Below are positions 1 through 9,478 of a stretch of 48,058 nucleotides of DNA, in pieces. The notes under the pieces are model-generated. The model searched no databases. It was not told the origin of the DNA and saw nothing but the letters and a program-made list of their open reading frames with translations. The position numbers were made by a program, and so were the translations under genes. Source of the DNA: DASYUM01 sp036001225 (GTDB lineage: Bacteria > Methylomirabilota > Methylomirabilia > Rokubacteriales > DASRDR01); contig DASYUM010000002.1 of the NCBI GenBank assembly GCA_036001225.1, positions 1-48,058 of the forward strand, in the 5' to 3' direction. Positions within the stretch are counted from its first letter, which is position 1, and each line of letters starts with the position of its first letter.

Positions 1-572
1 TGCCGGATGATCTCGAGCTCCCGCGGCGTGACCCGGCTGCCCCGCTCGCGCAAGCCCCTCCCACCCCGCCGTTCGCCGCCCAGCTCGTAGACGGCGAGGA
101 CGCGCCAGAGGGCGAAGTGCTGCATCCGGAGGAGGGCGAGCAGCGTGTGGGCCATCGACGGGCTCACCCGCAGCGTGTTCATCAAGACGTGGGCGACGCT
201 CTCCTGGTGCGCCTCCAGAAAGGCCAACAGGCGCTCCGGCCCCAGGCGGTCGCGGGCGAACTCGAGGGCGATCTCCTCGACCGCGCTGGTGTAGCCGCGG
301 AAGTCGCGCCGGACGAGCGCCCGATGCAGCCGGTCGAGGACGATCGGGGCCAGGTCCATCTCGCGGGGGGTCCAGTCGCGGCCGCCCAGTTCCCGGTAGC
401 GGGCCCGCCACTGGCGGAGTACGGCGTCGCGGTGACGCTCGAGTCGCGTGAAGGCGGCCGCCACCGCGTGCTGGGCGGGGGTGGCCAGGGCGAAGCCGGG
501 CGGGAGGCCCGGTCCCTTCTCGGCGACGTCGTCGCGGTCGGACAGGGTTCGCTGCGCACTCGTTCTAGCCAT
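1..572 (-). CDS. Helical regulator-like protein, C-terminus cut by window edge
   Basis: An open frame runs from ATG at 572 to base 1 without a stop (190 codons), so the C-terminus lies outside the window. GGAG sits about 5 nt before the ATG. The visible part (MARTSAQRTLSDRDD...) is mostly amphipathic helix with the segment VLRQWRARYRELGG near residue 50. It ends in VTPRELEIIR, which resembles the first helix of a LuxR-type DNA-binding domain (LTPREREVL). The helical part could be a sensor of the RsbR N-terminal kind, but I cannot assign it. It starts 36 nt after the LarA-like gene on the same strand and may be cotranscribed. That it is a real gene is likely; the regulator role is inferred from the last ten residues only. 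Confidence 0.6.
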   Translation of the reverse strand, partial: MARTSAQRTLSDRDDVAEKGPGLPPGFALATPAQHAVAAAFTRLERHRDAVLRQWRARYRELGGRDWTPREMDLAPIVLDRLHRALVRRDFRGYTSAVEEIALEFARDRLGPERLLAFLEAHQESVAHVLMNTLRVSPSMAHTLLALLRMQHFALWRVLAVYELGGERRGGRGLRERGSRVTPRELEIIR

Positions 573-608
573 AGGCTCCACATGCGGAGTCGGGACCGCG
601 CGCCACCC

Positions 609-1871
609 TCAGAACGGCAGCAGGCTGCCGGTCGCGTCGAAGGCGAGCGGACTCGGCTCGCTGACCTGTCGGAGATCCTCTCGTTTGGCGACCTCGGGAA
701 GGAAAGCCTCCGACACCTCCACCTCGGCGAGGCGTAGGGTGTTCTTGATCCGCACGACGCGGGCCTCCTCGACGCGATCGTAGCCCAGGCACGACAGCGC
801 GACGGCGACCGCATCCTGGTCGGTCGGAAGGACCGCCGGGAGCTTGGCGGCGTCCGGCGCGCAGGCCGTGAAGGCATTGATGTGCGTCGCGTTCCAGTCG
901 ATCTTGCCGGCTAGGCGGCGCGTCGTGAAGTTTGCGTTACCGATACCGACGGCGTTGCCGTAGGTGTGCGGGGTGAGATCGCAGACGACGATGAAGGTGA
1001 TCTTGGGGTTTCCGAACTGCGGCTCGAAGAAAGTGCCGTGGCGGCCGATCACGTTGGAGTCCATCCCGGCCCCCGAGATGTCCTTGCCCATCTCGTCCAC
1101 GACCAGGAGATCGATCGAGTCGAAGGGCAGGCGGGCCATCCAGGCCTTGGCCTCCTGGAGGAGGGCGCGGTCGCCTGCCTCGATGTCAGCGGGCAGGAAG
1201 GCCTCGACCCTGGCCGTCTCGTCGTAGCCGTTCTCCACGATGCCGAGCCCGAAGGCAATGCGGGCCTTGGTCACCATCTCGCGGCCGACGGCGGTGATCA
1301 CGTTCTCGTAGCGATGGCGGATGTTGGCGCGGTGACCCTGGATGGCCCCCCGGTGCTTGCCGAGCCCGATGGTCATCATCTTGAAGAGCCCGGACTCGAG
1401 CGAACCCTTGAAGTCGGTGTGGGGCTTGACCCGGTTGATGACCCCGATCCAGTCGGCCTCGGCCGCATAGCGGTCGAGCCAGACCGGTGAGCCGAGGGCC
1501 TCGCCGACCTGAACGACGTCCATGGTGGCCCGGATGGGGCAGCCCATCGTCGCCTCGGTGACGCCGTAGTGCTCCAGCACCGACAGTTGGCCCTCGGCGG
1601 TCCCCCCCCCGTGGCTTCCCATGGCCGGGAAGACGAAGGGCCGAGCTCCCAGCCGCTTCATGTGGTCGACGCAGGCACGGGCCACCACGTCGATGTTCAC
1701 GATGCCCCGGCTGCCCACGGCCAGGGCCACGCTCTGGCCCGGCTTGATCGTCAGCGCGAGGCGCTCCAGCGTGTTGCGCACGGCGCCGGCCACGTCGTGG
1801 AGGATGGGACCGGCGAACTGCTGCTTCAGGCGGACCATGCGGGGGAGACTCGACGCGCGGGGAATGGTCAT
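609..1871 (-). CDS. LarA-like nickel-pincer cofactor-dependent isomerase
   Basis: The 420-aa product belongs to the lactate racemase (LarA/DUF2088) superfamily. LarA enzymes racemise or epimerise 2-hydroxyacids using a nickel-pincer nucleotide covalently bound to Lys. Visible marks are MGSHGGGTAEGQ (His87), NRVKPHTDFKG (His151) and GLGKHRGA (Lys172-His173), matching the His/Lys cluster of the family. Length matches the roughly 420-aa LarA homologues. AGGAGG lies just before the ATG. It follows the sugar ABC-transporter genes on the same strand after a 360-nt gap, so a 2-hydroxyacid or sugar-acid substrate delivered by that transporter is plausible but unproven. No larB, larC or larE cofactor genes are in the window. 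Family assignment is strong; the substrate is unknown. Confidence 0.85.
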   Translation of the reverse strand: MTIPRASSLPRMVRLKQQFAGPILHDVAGAVRNTLERLALTIKPGQSVALAVGSRGIVNIDVVARACVDHMKRLGARPFVFPAMGSHGGGTAEGQLSVLEHYGVTEATMGCPIRATMDVVQVGEALGSPVWLDRYAAEADWIGVINRVKPHTDFKGSLESGLFKMMTIGLGKHRGAIQGHRANIRHRYENVITAVGREMVTKARIAFGLGIVENGYDETARVEAFLPADIEAGDRALLQEAKAWMARLPFDSIDLLVVDEMGKDISGAGMDSNVIGRHGTFFEPQFGNPKITFIVVCDLTPHTYGNAVGIGNANFTTRRLAGKIDWNATHINAFTACAPDAAKLPAVLPTDQDAVAVALSCLGYDRVEEARVVRIKNTLRLAEVEVSEAFLPEVAKREDLRQVSEPSPLAFDATGSLLPF

Positions 1872-2231
1872 GGGGCCCTCCTTGAGTCGAGTCTAACGAG
1901 CCCCCTCATGGGTGTCAAAGCCAGCCCCCGCGCACACACGTCTCCCTGCACCTCGCCCATCAAGCCAGCAAGAAATGTTCCAGTTTCCCCGTAGGGACGG
2001 CCCCTTGCAGGCTTGCGGCCTACCGGCGGCCCGGTTACTGGTCGATGTTGGAAGGTGTCGCGACAGACCCGGGCCGAGACGCGGGCGCCGGTGGGGCCCC
2101 GCCGTCCGGGGCGCGCCACCCGACGTTGAGCGCCGCCGACGACCGAGAAGGCGCGCCGCAGGACGTCGCGGGGCTGGGGCCCCGCCGTCCGAGGTGCGCG
2201 AACCCAAAGATCGGGTATCGGCCCGGTCAGC
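1872..2231. other. 360-nt intergenic stretch with a 16-bp direct repeat
   Basis: No convincing gene: the short open frames here have Arg/Pro/Gly-rich shadow composition. The only structure I see is the 16-mer GGGGCCCCGCCGTCCG, present at 2093-2108 and 2176-2191 and followed in both copies by a similar GC-rich tail. The core GGGGCCCC is self-complementary. It separates the permease genes from the LarA-like gene and may hold the latter's promoter. Confidence 0.5.
2093..2191. repeat. Pair of 16-bp direct repeats (2093-2108, 2176-2191)
   Basis: GGGGCCCCGCCGTCCG occurs twice, 83 bp apart start to start, and similarity continues a few bases beyond (GGGCGCGC versus AGGTGCGC). Function is unknown; it could be a small repeat element or paired protein-binding sites. 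Confidence 0.5.
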
Positions 2232-3095
2232 TCAGGTGCCCTGGACGGCGCCCGACACCAGGCCGTGGGTCAGGTAGCGGCGGAAGACGTAGTAGAAGAT
2301 GACGGGTGGGATCGCGTAGATGGTCGAGACCGCCATCAGCAGATTCCACGGCGCTTCGTCACCGGTGAGGAACGTGCCCATGGAGATCGGCAGGGTGAAC
2401 ATCTGCTCACTCTGGAGGAAGAGCACCGCGTAGAGGTATTCGTTCCACGCGAAGAAGAAGGCGTAGGTGCCGATGGCGATCAGGGTCGGCAGCACCAGCG
2501 GCAGGTAGATCCGCCAGAAGATCGTGAAGTATCCCGCCCCGTCGATGGCGGCCGACTCGTCGATCTCGGGGGGAATGGTCTTGGCGTAGTCCCACAGCAC
2601 CCACAGCGCGTACGGCGACGCGAAGGTCGTCATGGCGAGGATGAGGGCCCAGTAGGTGTCGAGGAGGTCGTAGTCGCCCATGATTTTGAAGAACGGAATG
2701 GAGAGGAACGAGGCCGGGATGATGTAGGTGAACAAGGTCATCCCCGAGATGAAGCGGGCGCCGCCGAACCGGATACGCCCCAGCGCGAAGCTTCCCAGCG
2801 AGGCGACCACCAGCACGGCCAGCATCGTGAGCGCCGCCACCAGGACGCTGTTCGCCATCCACCGCCAGAAGAACTTCACGAAGACGCTCCCCTGGAGCGC
2901 GATGAAGCGATAGCTTTCCAGCGTGGGGTTCTTCACCCAGTACTCGGGCCGGAACAGCTCGGCGGTCGGCGTGAACGACAGCACCAGCATGTAGTAGATC
3001 GGGAAGAGCGTCCACACCGTGATGAGGGCCAGGAGCACGCCGCGGACGACCTCGATCAGGAGTCGACGGGGCCGATCGGCAGTCGCGGTCTTCAC
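2232..3095 (-). CDS. Sugar ABC transporter permease, MalG-like
   Basis: An inner-membrane permease subunit (287 aa) of the carbohydrate-uptake (CUT1) family with about six transmembrane segments. The EAA loop that docks the ATPase is readable as ESAAIDGAGYFTIFWRIYLP, close to the EAAxxDGA consensus. The C-terminus (YYVFRRYLTHGLVSGAVQG) is typical of MalG proteins. The frame stays open further upstream, but the GTG at 3095 makes a 4-nt GTGA overlap with the stop of the preceding permease and gives the normal length, so I place the start there. It pairs with the MalF-like subunit and the Tat-exported binding protein. No ATPase gene lies in this operon. Confidence 0.9.
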   Translation of the reverse strand: MKTATADRPRRLLIEVVRGVLLALITVWTLFPIYYMLVLSFTPTAELFRPEYWVKNPTLESYRFIALQGSVFVKFFWRWMANSVLVAALTMLAVLVVASLGSFALGRIRFGGARFISGMTLFTYIIPASFLSIPFFKIMGDYDLLDTYWALILAMTTFASPYALWVLWDYAKTIPPEIDESAAIDGAGYFTIFWRIYLPLVLPTLIAIGTYAFFFAWNEYLYAVLFLQSEQMFTLPISMGTFLTGDEAPWNLLMAVSTIYAIPPVIFYYVFRRYLTHGLVSGAVQGT

Positions 3096-3988
3096 TTGAT
3101 CTTCTTGATGAGGATGAAGATGAACAGCAAGGTCACCGGCAGCGCGGTGGCGAAGACGCCCACCCCCCAGTCGATCTTCCCCATGAGGAACGTGTAGCGG
3201 TAGGCCAGCGTGGCCAGAACGTGGGTGGAGTCGCCGGGGGCGCCGCCGGTCAGGAGCCAGACGTTGGTGAAGTCGCCCAGGGTGAAGACCATCGACAGGA
3301 GCGTACAGATGAGGTAGAGGCCCTTCAGCATCGGGAACGTGACGTAGCGGAAGTTCTGCAGACCGCCGGCGCCGTCGATGGCGGTTGCCTCGTAGAGTTC
3401 GCGCGGGATGCCGCGCCGGCCGGCCAGGAAGATGACGGTCCAGAACGGCAGGTACTTCCAGATGTGGAAGACGATGAGCGCCCCGATCGCCATCCACCGC
3501 GACGCCAGCCAGTGGACGGACCCGAACCCCAGGTCCTCCATGATGAGGTTCATGATCCCCCACTGGGACGAGAGCATCCACCGGATGGAGAGGATTCCCG
3601 GCAAGACCGGAATGGCCCAGGGGAGGAGAAAGATCGCCGAGAGGAAGCGGACGCCCCGGGTGTCGGCCTGGAGGACCCCGGACAGGAGGAGGGCCAGGAA
3701 CAGCTTCGTGTTGACGGCGATCCCCACGTACACGATCGTGTTGACCACCGTTTGGACGTAGATCGGGTCGGAGAAGAGCACCTCGTAGGTGTAGCGGTCG
3801 AAGGCCTGGGTCGCCTCGAAGTAGAGCGGGTAGACGACGAACGCGAGGAACAGGACGATGAGCGGGAGGGAGAAGAGGTAGCCGTAGAGGTTCCGGGCGG
3901 TGGGATTCAGCGCGCCCGCCGCCGTCGAAAGGGAGCGCCCGAGGAGCCTGCCGTTGAACCCTCGGCCGCGCGCTACGGCATTGGCCAT
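3092..3988 (-). CDS. Sugar ABC transporter permease, MalF-like
   Basis: The 298-aa inner-membrane subunit pairs with the MalG-like protein to form the translocation channel of a CUT1 sugar importer. Six hydrophobic segments are visible, starting with GYLFSLPLIVLFLAFVVYPL. The EAA loop reads YEATAIDGAGGLQNFRYVTFP. The short cytosolic N-terminus before the first helix is normal for this class. The gene lies 70 nt after the binding-protein gene, with a strong hairpin between them, and overlaps the next permease by 4 nt. The transported sugar cannot be told from the sequence. Confidence 0.9.
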   Translation of the reverse strand: MANAVARGRGFNGRLLGRSLSTAAGALNPTARNLYGYLFSLPLIVLFLAFVVYPLYFEATQAFDRYTYEVLFSDPIYVQTVVNTIVYVGIAVNTKLFLALLLSGVLQADTRGVRFLSAIFLLPWAIPVLPGILSIRWMLSSQWGIMNLIMEDLGFGSVHWLASRWMAIGALIVFHIWKYLPFWTVIFLAGRRGIPRELYEATAIDGAGGLQNFRYVTFPMLKGLYLICTLLSMVFTLGDFTNVWLLTGGAPGDSTHVLATLAYRYTFLMGKIDWGVGVFATALPVTLLFIFILIKKIK

Positions 3989-4001
3989 ACCTACCGTTCC
4001 A

Positions 4002-4026
4002 CCCTCTCCCCTGGCGGGGGAGAGGG
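4002..4026. terminator. Hairpin between binding-protein and permease genes
   Basis: CCCTCTCCCC (4002-4011) pairs with GGGGAGAGGG (4017-4026) around a short loop, a perfect 10-bp stem. It lies in the 70-nt gap within the minus-strand transporter operon, where such hairpins often stabilise the upstream message or partly terminate, so that binding protein is made in excess. There is no T-tract, so it may instead be a dispersed palindromic element. Confidence 0.55.
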
Positions 4027-4058
4027 CAGCCTGAGGGGGGCGGAAGCGCGGGCCTCCC

Positions 4059-5471
4059 TCACCTCCACTGGGTAAAGATCGTCTTCATCCGGTTGATGGC
4101 CTCGTCGGCCGCCTTGTCGGCCGGCCACTTGTCCACGTTGGTGCGGGCCATCGCCTTTCCCCAGATGTTCTCGGCGTAGACCTGGGAGTTGGCCGGGCTC
4201 TTCCAGTGGTCGAAGACCTTGACGTTGCGCTCGAGGTAGAGCTTGGTGGCCAGGGGGATGTGGTAGTCGACCGGCCCGCCCTTACCGGCCTGCCCCTTGG
4301 CGAAGAAGGGGTCCTTGGCCACGTCGGTGAAGGCCGGGAACCAGCGGCCGTTGGCGCCCTTGATGTACTCGGCGAAGCGGTTGGGCTCCAGCACGAAGCG
4401 GACGAACTCCTTGGCGAGGTCGGTGTTCTTGCCGTCCTTGGGCAGCAGGATCGTCTTCACCGCCACCATGTACGAGGCCTTGCCGCCGCCCGGGTTGTCC
4501 GGCCACTCCACGGTCGCCATCTTGTTGAAGTAGTTGTCGGGGCTCTGGAAGAACTGGGCGGCCGGGATCGAGAGCGAGGGGTTGGGCGTCATGACGATCG
4601 ACTTGGAGTGGAAGTTGGCGTTGTTGTCCCCGTCGGACCAGTTGATGGCGTCGGGCGGCACGTAACCCGAGTTGTACAGTTCGGCGAACCAGGCGATCGC
4701 CTTCACGATCGCCTCCCGGTTCTTGGGCTGGTCGGCGATGACCTTGCCGTCGGGGTCGAGGAGCTGGCCGCCGAACGAGAGCAGGGCCATCTCGAAGTTG
4801 TAGATGGTGTCGGAGCCCCGCGTGGACTCGGTCATGCCGATCCCGTAGAGCTTGCCGTACTTGGCGGGATCCTTCTTGCGAAGCGCGTCCTGGGCCTTCT
4901 TCCAGTAGTCCCAATAGTCGTTCCACTTGAGCGGGATCTTCTCCGGCTCGTCGGCCATGCCGACCTCCTTGAGCAGGTCCCGCCAGTAGTGGATGTGCAT
5001 GATCTGGGCCTCGATGGGCACTCCGTAGTAGGCCCGCTTCTTGGCCACGTTGTTGTAGACGTAGGCGACCTGGAGGAATTTCTCGTTGTAGCGGGGCTTC
5101 AGCTCGTTGATGACGTCCGTGGTCTCGGCCAGCTTGTCCTGCCAGGCGTAGTTCGGCATGACCTCCCAGTCGTTGTAGAAGCAGAAGGCGCAGTCGGGGA
5201 CCCGGCGGGCCTGGATGGCGGCGATGATCTTCTTGAGGAGATCTTCCTGAATGGTGAACGAGATGTCCACCTTGACGTTCTTGGCCTTCTCGAACTCCTG
5301 GGCGATCTTGATCATCGCCTCGTCTTCTTCCTTGTAGTAGCCGCGGTTCCACCAGATCACGACGGTACGGGCCTGGGCCCGCGACACCATCGGGAATCCG
5401 AGGGTCCCGGAGAGCGCACCGGCCCCGGCGGCGGCGGTGGTCTTGAGAAAGTCCCGGCGCGTGTGAGCCAT
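4059..5471 (-). CDS. Tat-exported sugar-binding protein of ABC transporter
   Basis: Extracytoplasmic solute-binding protein (about 470 aa) of a CUT1 sugar importer. The N-terminus MAHTRRDFLKTTAAAGAGA has a twin-arginine motif (RRDFLK) followed by a hydrophobic stretch and a likely cleavage site after SRAQA, so it is exported folded by Tat. The mature part begins RTVVIWWNRGYYKEED, typical of family-1 binding proteins. Two ATGs occur in tandem (5474 and 5471); the AGAGGAGG upstream is better spaced for the second. The longer open frame back to 5669 lacks a ribosome site and would bury the Tat signal. A promoter-like pair lies upstream at 5535-5563. The ligand is unknown. Confidence 0.9.
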   Translation of the reverse strand: MAHTRRDFLKTTAAAGAGALSGTLGFPMVSRAQARTVVIWWNRGYYKEEDEAMIKIAQEFEKAKNVKVDISFTIQEDLLKKIIAAIQARRVPDCAFCFYNDWEVMPNYAWQDKLAETTDVINELKPRYNEKFLQVAYVYNNVAKKRAYYGVPIEAQIMHIHYWRDLLKEVGMADEPEKIPLKWNDYWDYWKKAQDALRKKDPAKYGKLYGIGMTESTRGSDTIYNFEMALLSFGGQLLDPDGKVIADQPKNREAIVKAIAWFAELYNSGYVPPDAINWSDGDNNANFHSKSIVMTPNPSLSIPAAQFFQSPDNYFNKMATVEWPDNPGGGKASYMVAVKTILLPKDGKNTDLAKEFVRFVLEPNRFAEYIKGANGRWFPAFTDVAKDPFFAKGQAGKGGPVDYHIPLATKLYLERNVKVFDHWKSPANSQVYAENIWGKAMARTNVDKWPADKAADEAINRMKTIFTQWR

Positions 5472-5534
5472 CATCGACCTCCTCTGGGTTGGGGATGAAC
5501 TCGGGACCCCGGCGTGACGGAGGGTTCCTGGCTC

Positions 5535-5563
5535 TGTATACCCCAGAGGCCGAGGCCGCGCAA
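5535..5563 (-). promoter_or_regulatory. Sigma-70-like promoter for the sugar ABC operon
   Basis: On the minus strand TTGCGC (5563-5558) and TATACA (5540-5535) are separated by 17 bp, a good match to the -35/-10 layout, with a predicted start near 5528. It lies about 60 bp ahead of the binding-protein start and is divergent from the promoter at 5591-5620. Confidence 0.55.
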
Positions 5564-5590
5564 TAGGCCAGCAAAACGGCGACTTTCGCC

Positions 5591-5620
5591 TTGACTTGGC
5601 CGGCGGACTGCTCCTAAGAT
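5591..5620 (+). promoter_or_regulatory. Sigma-70-like promoter ahead of the bamD-like gene
   Basis: TTGACT (5591-5596) and TAAGAT (5615-5620) are spaced 18 bp, placing transcription start near 5627 and leaving a short leader with a GGAG ribosome site before the GTG at 5648. Confidence 0.6.
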
Positions 5621-5647
5621 AGCGCCACTCACCGCCCCTGGAGGCTC

Positions 5648-6430
5648 GTGGCCATCGGAGACCGCTCACGTCACCCGGCGTTCTGGCTGGGCGCCCTCGC
5701 CCTGGTCACGATGCTTCCCCTCGCCGGGTGCTCGTTGTTCGGCGGTCGTCCCGATACCTTGCCTCCCGCCGGCAAGCTCTACGAGGAAGGTGAGCGCGAC
5801 GTCCTCAAAGGGCGTTACGAGGCCGCGCGCGACTCACTGCGCAAGATCATCGAGCGCCATCCTGACTCCACCCTCGTCCCGCCGGCGCGCTTCCTGATGG
5901 GCGAGAGCTACTATCGGGAGAAGGAGTACGACAAGGCGGTGAAGGAGTTCGAGGCGTTCATGAGTCTGTACCCCGGTCACGCCATCGCCGACTTCGCCCA
6001 GTACCGGCTGGCCCGCAGCTACTTCGACGGCATGCCGACGCTCGAGCGCGACCAGGCGGTGACCGGCAAGGCCCTCGGCGAGTTCCAGAAGCTGGTCAAG
6101 CAGTACCCGGAGAGCCGGTACGCCCCCGACACCATCGTCAAGATCGAGGCCTGCCGGCTCCGCCTTGCCCAAAAGGAGCTGTGGGTCGCCGACTACTACG
6201 TGCGGCAGGGGAACTGGCAGGCCGCCCTCCAGCGCTACGAGGTGATCCTCAAGGATTACGGGCGTACGCCGGCCGCGCCCCAGGCCCTCTACCAGAAGGC
6301 CGACGCCCTCTTGCGGTTGGATCGCGCGGAGGAGGCCCAGACCGCCTTCCGTCGGCTGGTGGAGGAGTTTCCCCAGAGCGAATGGGCGCGGCGGGCCAGG
6401 CAGCGGCAGACGTCGCTCGTCACCCCCTAG
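5648..6430 (+). CDS. BamD-like outer-membrane assembly lipoprotein (TPR)
   Basis: A 260-aa lipoprotein. The signal peptide ends in the lipobox LAGC (Cys28), so it is lipidated and probably sits in the inner leaflet of the outer membrane. The rest is four to five tetratricopeptide-type helical hairpins, e.g. YEEGERDVLKGRYEAARDSL and GESYYREKEYDKAVKEFEAF. This is the BamD pattern: a Bam-complex component that helps insert beta-barrel proteins (E. coli BamD is about 245 aa). YbgF/CpoB-like TPR proteins are an alternative, but the lipobox and length favour BamD. The start is a GTG with GGAG just upstream. The threonine aldolase gene begins 8 nt after its stop. Confidence 0.8.
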   Translation: MAIGDRSRHPAFWLGALALVTMLPLAGCSLFGGRPDTLPPAGKLYEEGERDVLKGRYEAARDSLRKIIERHPDSTLVPPARFLMGESYYREKEYDKAVKEFEAFMSLYPGHAIADFAQYRLARSYFDGMPTLERDQAVTGKALGEFQKLVKQYPESRYAPDTIVKIEACRLRLAQKELWVADYYVRQGNWQAALQRYEVILKDYGRTPAAPQALYQKADALLRLDRAEEAQTAFRRLVEEFPQSEWARRARQRQTSLVTP

Positions 6431-6438
6431 GAGCAGGC

Positions 6439-7476
6439 ATGCACGACGTCGTTGACCTCCGCTCCGACACCCTCACCACCCCGACCCCCGAGATGCGGGC
6501 GGCCATGGCGGCCGCCGAGGTCGGGGACGACGTGTGGGAGGAAGATCCCACCGTTCAGCGGCTGGAAGCCCGCGCGGCCGACCGGTTCGGCAAGGAGGCG
6601 GGCCTCTTCGTCGCGTCGGGGACCATGGGCAACCAGGTCGCTGTCCTCGCCCACACCCAACCCGGGCAGGAGGTGATCGCGGAGCTCGACGCCCATCTCG
6701 TCCGCTCCGAAGTGGGGGGCATCGCCCGCCTGGCGATCTGCCAGACGCTGCCGCTCCCGAGCGAGCGGGGCCTGCCGTCGCCCGCGCAGGTCCGAGCGGC
6801 GATTCGGCCGAAGGACATCCACATCCCGGTCACCGGGCTCGTCTGTCTGGAGAACACGCACAACCGCCACGGCGGCGTCGCCTTCACGCCGGAAGAGATC
6901 GGCGCGGTGGCCACGGTGGCCCGCGAGCAGGGGATTCCGGTCCACCTCGACGGCGCCCGCATCTTCAACGCCTGCGTCGCTCTCCGCCGGGAGGCGCGCG
7001 AGTACGGGGCCGTCGTCGACACCGTCCAGTTCTGCCTGTCCAAGGGCCTGGCCGCCCCGGTGGGCTCGCTGATCGTGGGCTCGCGGCAGTTCGTCACCCG
7101 CGGCCGCCGCATGCGGAAGCTGCTCGGCGGCGGGATGCGCCAGGTCGGCATCCTGGCCGCCGCCGGCCTGATCGCGCTCGACCGGATGGTCGACCGCCTG
7201 GCCGAGGATCACGCCAATGCCCGCCGGCTGGCCGAGGCCCTGGCGGGCATCCCCCGGATCCGGGTCGACCTCGCGCGCGTCCAGACCAACATCGTGATCT
7301 TCCAGGTGGACCGTCCGGGCGGCGCTGCCGAGCTGGTCGAGGGGTGCCGGGCGCGCAAGGTGAAGATCCACGCCATCGGGCCGGCGTCGATCCGGTGCGT
7401 CACCCACAAGGACGTGGACGCGGACGACGTGGAGCGTGCCGTCGCCGCCATCCGCGAGATCGCCGGCAGCTGGTAG
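6439..7476 (+). CDS. ltaE: Low-specificity threonine aldolase
   Basis: A PLP enzyme (345 aa) that cleaves threonine or allo-threonine to glycine and acetaldehyde. It begins with the family signature VDLRSDTLTTPTPEMR. Other marks are GDDVWEEDPTV, His86 in the region that stacks on the cofactor (AELDAHLVRSEVGG), Asp171 in HLDGARIFNA and the Schiff-base lysine Lys202 in FCLSKGLAAPVGS. The open frame extends upstream into bamD, but ATG 6439 has AGGAG in front and gives the normal length. It is followed 11 nt later by oppD-like, suggesting an operon linking peptide or amino-acid uptake to threonine/glycine metabolism. A related beta-hydroxy amino acid could be the physiological substrate. Confidence 0.92.
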   Translation: MHDVVDLRSDTLTTPTPEMRAAMAAAEVGDDVWEEDPTVQRLEARAADRFGKEAGLFVASGTMGNQVAVLAHTQPGQEVIAELDAHLVRSEVGGIARLAICQTLPLPSERGLPSPAQVRAAIRPKDIHIPVTGLVCLENTHNRHGGVAFTPEEIGAVATVAREQGIPVHLDGARIFNACVALRREAREYGAVVDTVQFCLSKGLAAPVGSLIVGSRQFVTRGRRMRKLLGGGMRQVGILAAAGLIALDRMVDRLAEDHANARRLAEALAGIPRIRVDLARVQTNIVIFQVDRPGGAAELVEGCRARKVKIHAIGPASIRCVTHKDVDADDVERAVAAIREIAGSW

Positions 7477-7487
7477 GGGGAACACGC

Positions 7488-8462
<975 letters not shown>

Positions 8463-8477
8463 AAAGGGAACCCTCAC

Positions 8478-9452
8478 ATGGCTGAACCGCTCCTCAGGGT
8501 CCAGAACCTGGTCAAGCACTTCCCCATCAAGGGCGGGCTCTTCTCGCGGGAGGTCGCCCGGGTCCACGCCGTGGACGGCGTCAGCTTCGAGATCAACCGG
8601 GGCGAGACGCTGGGATTGGTCGGCGAATCGGGGTGCGGCAAGTCCACCACCGGCCGCTGCATCCTCCGCCTCATCGAGCCGACGGCGGGTGAGGTGTGGT
8701 TCGAGGGCAAGAACGTCACCACCCTCGACAAGCGCTCGCTGCGCGCCCTCCGGCGCGACATGCAGATCATCTTCCAGGACCCCTACGCGTCGCTGAACCC
8801 CCGGATGACCGTCGGTTCGATCGTGGGCGAGGCCCTCATCATCCACAAGCTGGCCAAGAACAAGGCCGAGCGCGAGCAGAAGGTCGTTCATCTCCTGGAG
8901 ACGGTCGGTCTCCATGCCGACCACATGCGCCGCTACCCGCACGAGTTCTCCGGGGGCCAGCGCCAGCGGATCGGGATCGCCCGCGCCCTCGCCGTCTCGC
9001 CGAAGCTGATCGTGGCCGACGAGCCGGTGTCGGCCCTCGACGTCTCCATCCAGGCCCAGGTCATCAACCTGCTGGAAGACCTTCAGCGGCAGTTCAACCT
9101 GACCTACCTCTTCATCGCCCACGACCTCTCGGTAGTCGAACACATCTCGACCCGGGTCGCGGTGATGTACCTGGGGAAGATCGTCGAGATCGCGCCGGCC
9201 AAGGAGCTCTACACCAATCCCCGGCATCCCTACACCGAGGCGCTGCTGTCGGCGGTGCCGATCCCCGACCCGACCATCAAGCGCCAGCGGATCCTGCTCG
9301 AGGGTGACGTCCCCAGCCCCATCCGCCCACCCACCGGCTGCCGCTTCCACACGCGCTGCCCGATCCGGCAATTCCCCATCTGCGCCGAGAAGGAGCCGCC
9401 GCTCAAGGAAGGGCAGACCACGCACTGGGTCGCCTGTCACTTCCGCGACTAG
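8478..9452 (+). CDS. Oligopeptide/dipeptide ABC transporter ATPase, OppF-like
   Basis: The 324-aa partner ATPase. Motifs: Walker A GESGCGKS (49-56), Q-loop IFQDPYASLNP, signature FSGGQRQRIGIARAL, Walker B LIVADEPVSALD, switch His in IAHDLSVVEH. The end carries the OppF-type Cys pattern (GCRFHTRCP, then FPIC). The N-terminal VKHFPIKGGLFSREVARVHAVDG is characteristic of OppF/DppF rather than OppD. It follows oppD by 15 nt and probably ends the bamD-ltaE-oppD-oppF transcript, with a long imperfect inverted repeat after it. The substrate cannot be told without the binding protein. Confidence 0.92.
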   Translation: MAEPLLRVQNLVKHFPIKGGLFSREVARVHAVDGVSFEINRGETLGLVGESGCGKSTTGRCILRLIEPTAGEVWFEGKNVTTLDKRSLRALRRDMQIIFQDPYASLNPRMTVGSIVGEALIIHKLAKNKAEREQKVVHLLETVGLHADHMRRYPHEFSGGQRQRIGIARALAVSPKLIVADEPVSALDVSIQAQVINLLEDLQRQFNLTYLFIAHDLSVVEHISTRVAVMYLGKIVEIAPAKELYTNPRHPYTEALLSAVPIPDPTIKRQRILLEGDVPSPIRPPTGCRFHTRCPIRQFPICAEKEPPLKEGQTTHWVACHFRD

Positions 9453-9478
9453 TGCGGGGCCAACTCACTTCGCCTAGC

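Noticed and set aside
3096..3581. Long N-terminal extension of the MalG-like permease frame (to 449 aa)
   Set aside because: It overlaps the upstream permease gene in another frame and reads as Arg/His/Pro-rich shadow sequence; the GTG at 3095 with a 4-nt overlap gives the normal permease length.
4206..5498. 430-aa open frame opposite the sugar-binding protein
   Set aside because: A GC-bias shadow on the antisense strand: Val/Gly/Leu/Asp-rich, no ribosome site, no family pattern, fully covered by a clear Tat-exported binding protein.
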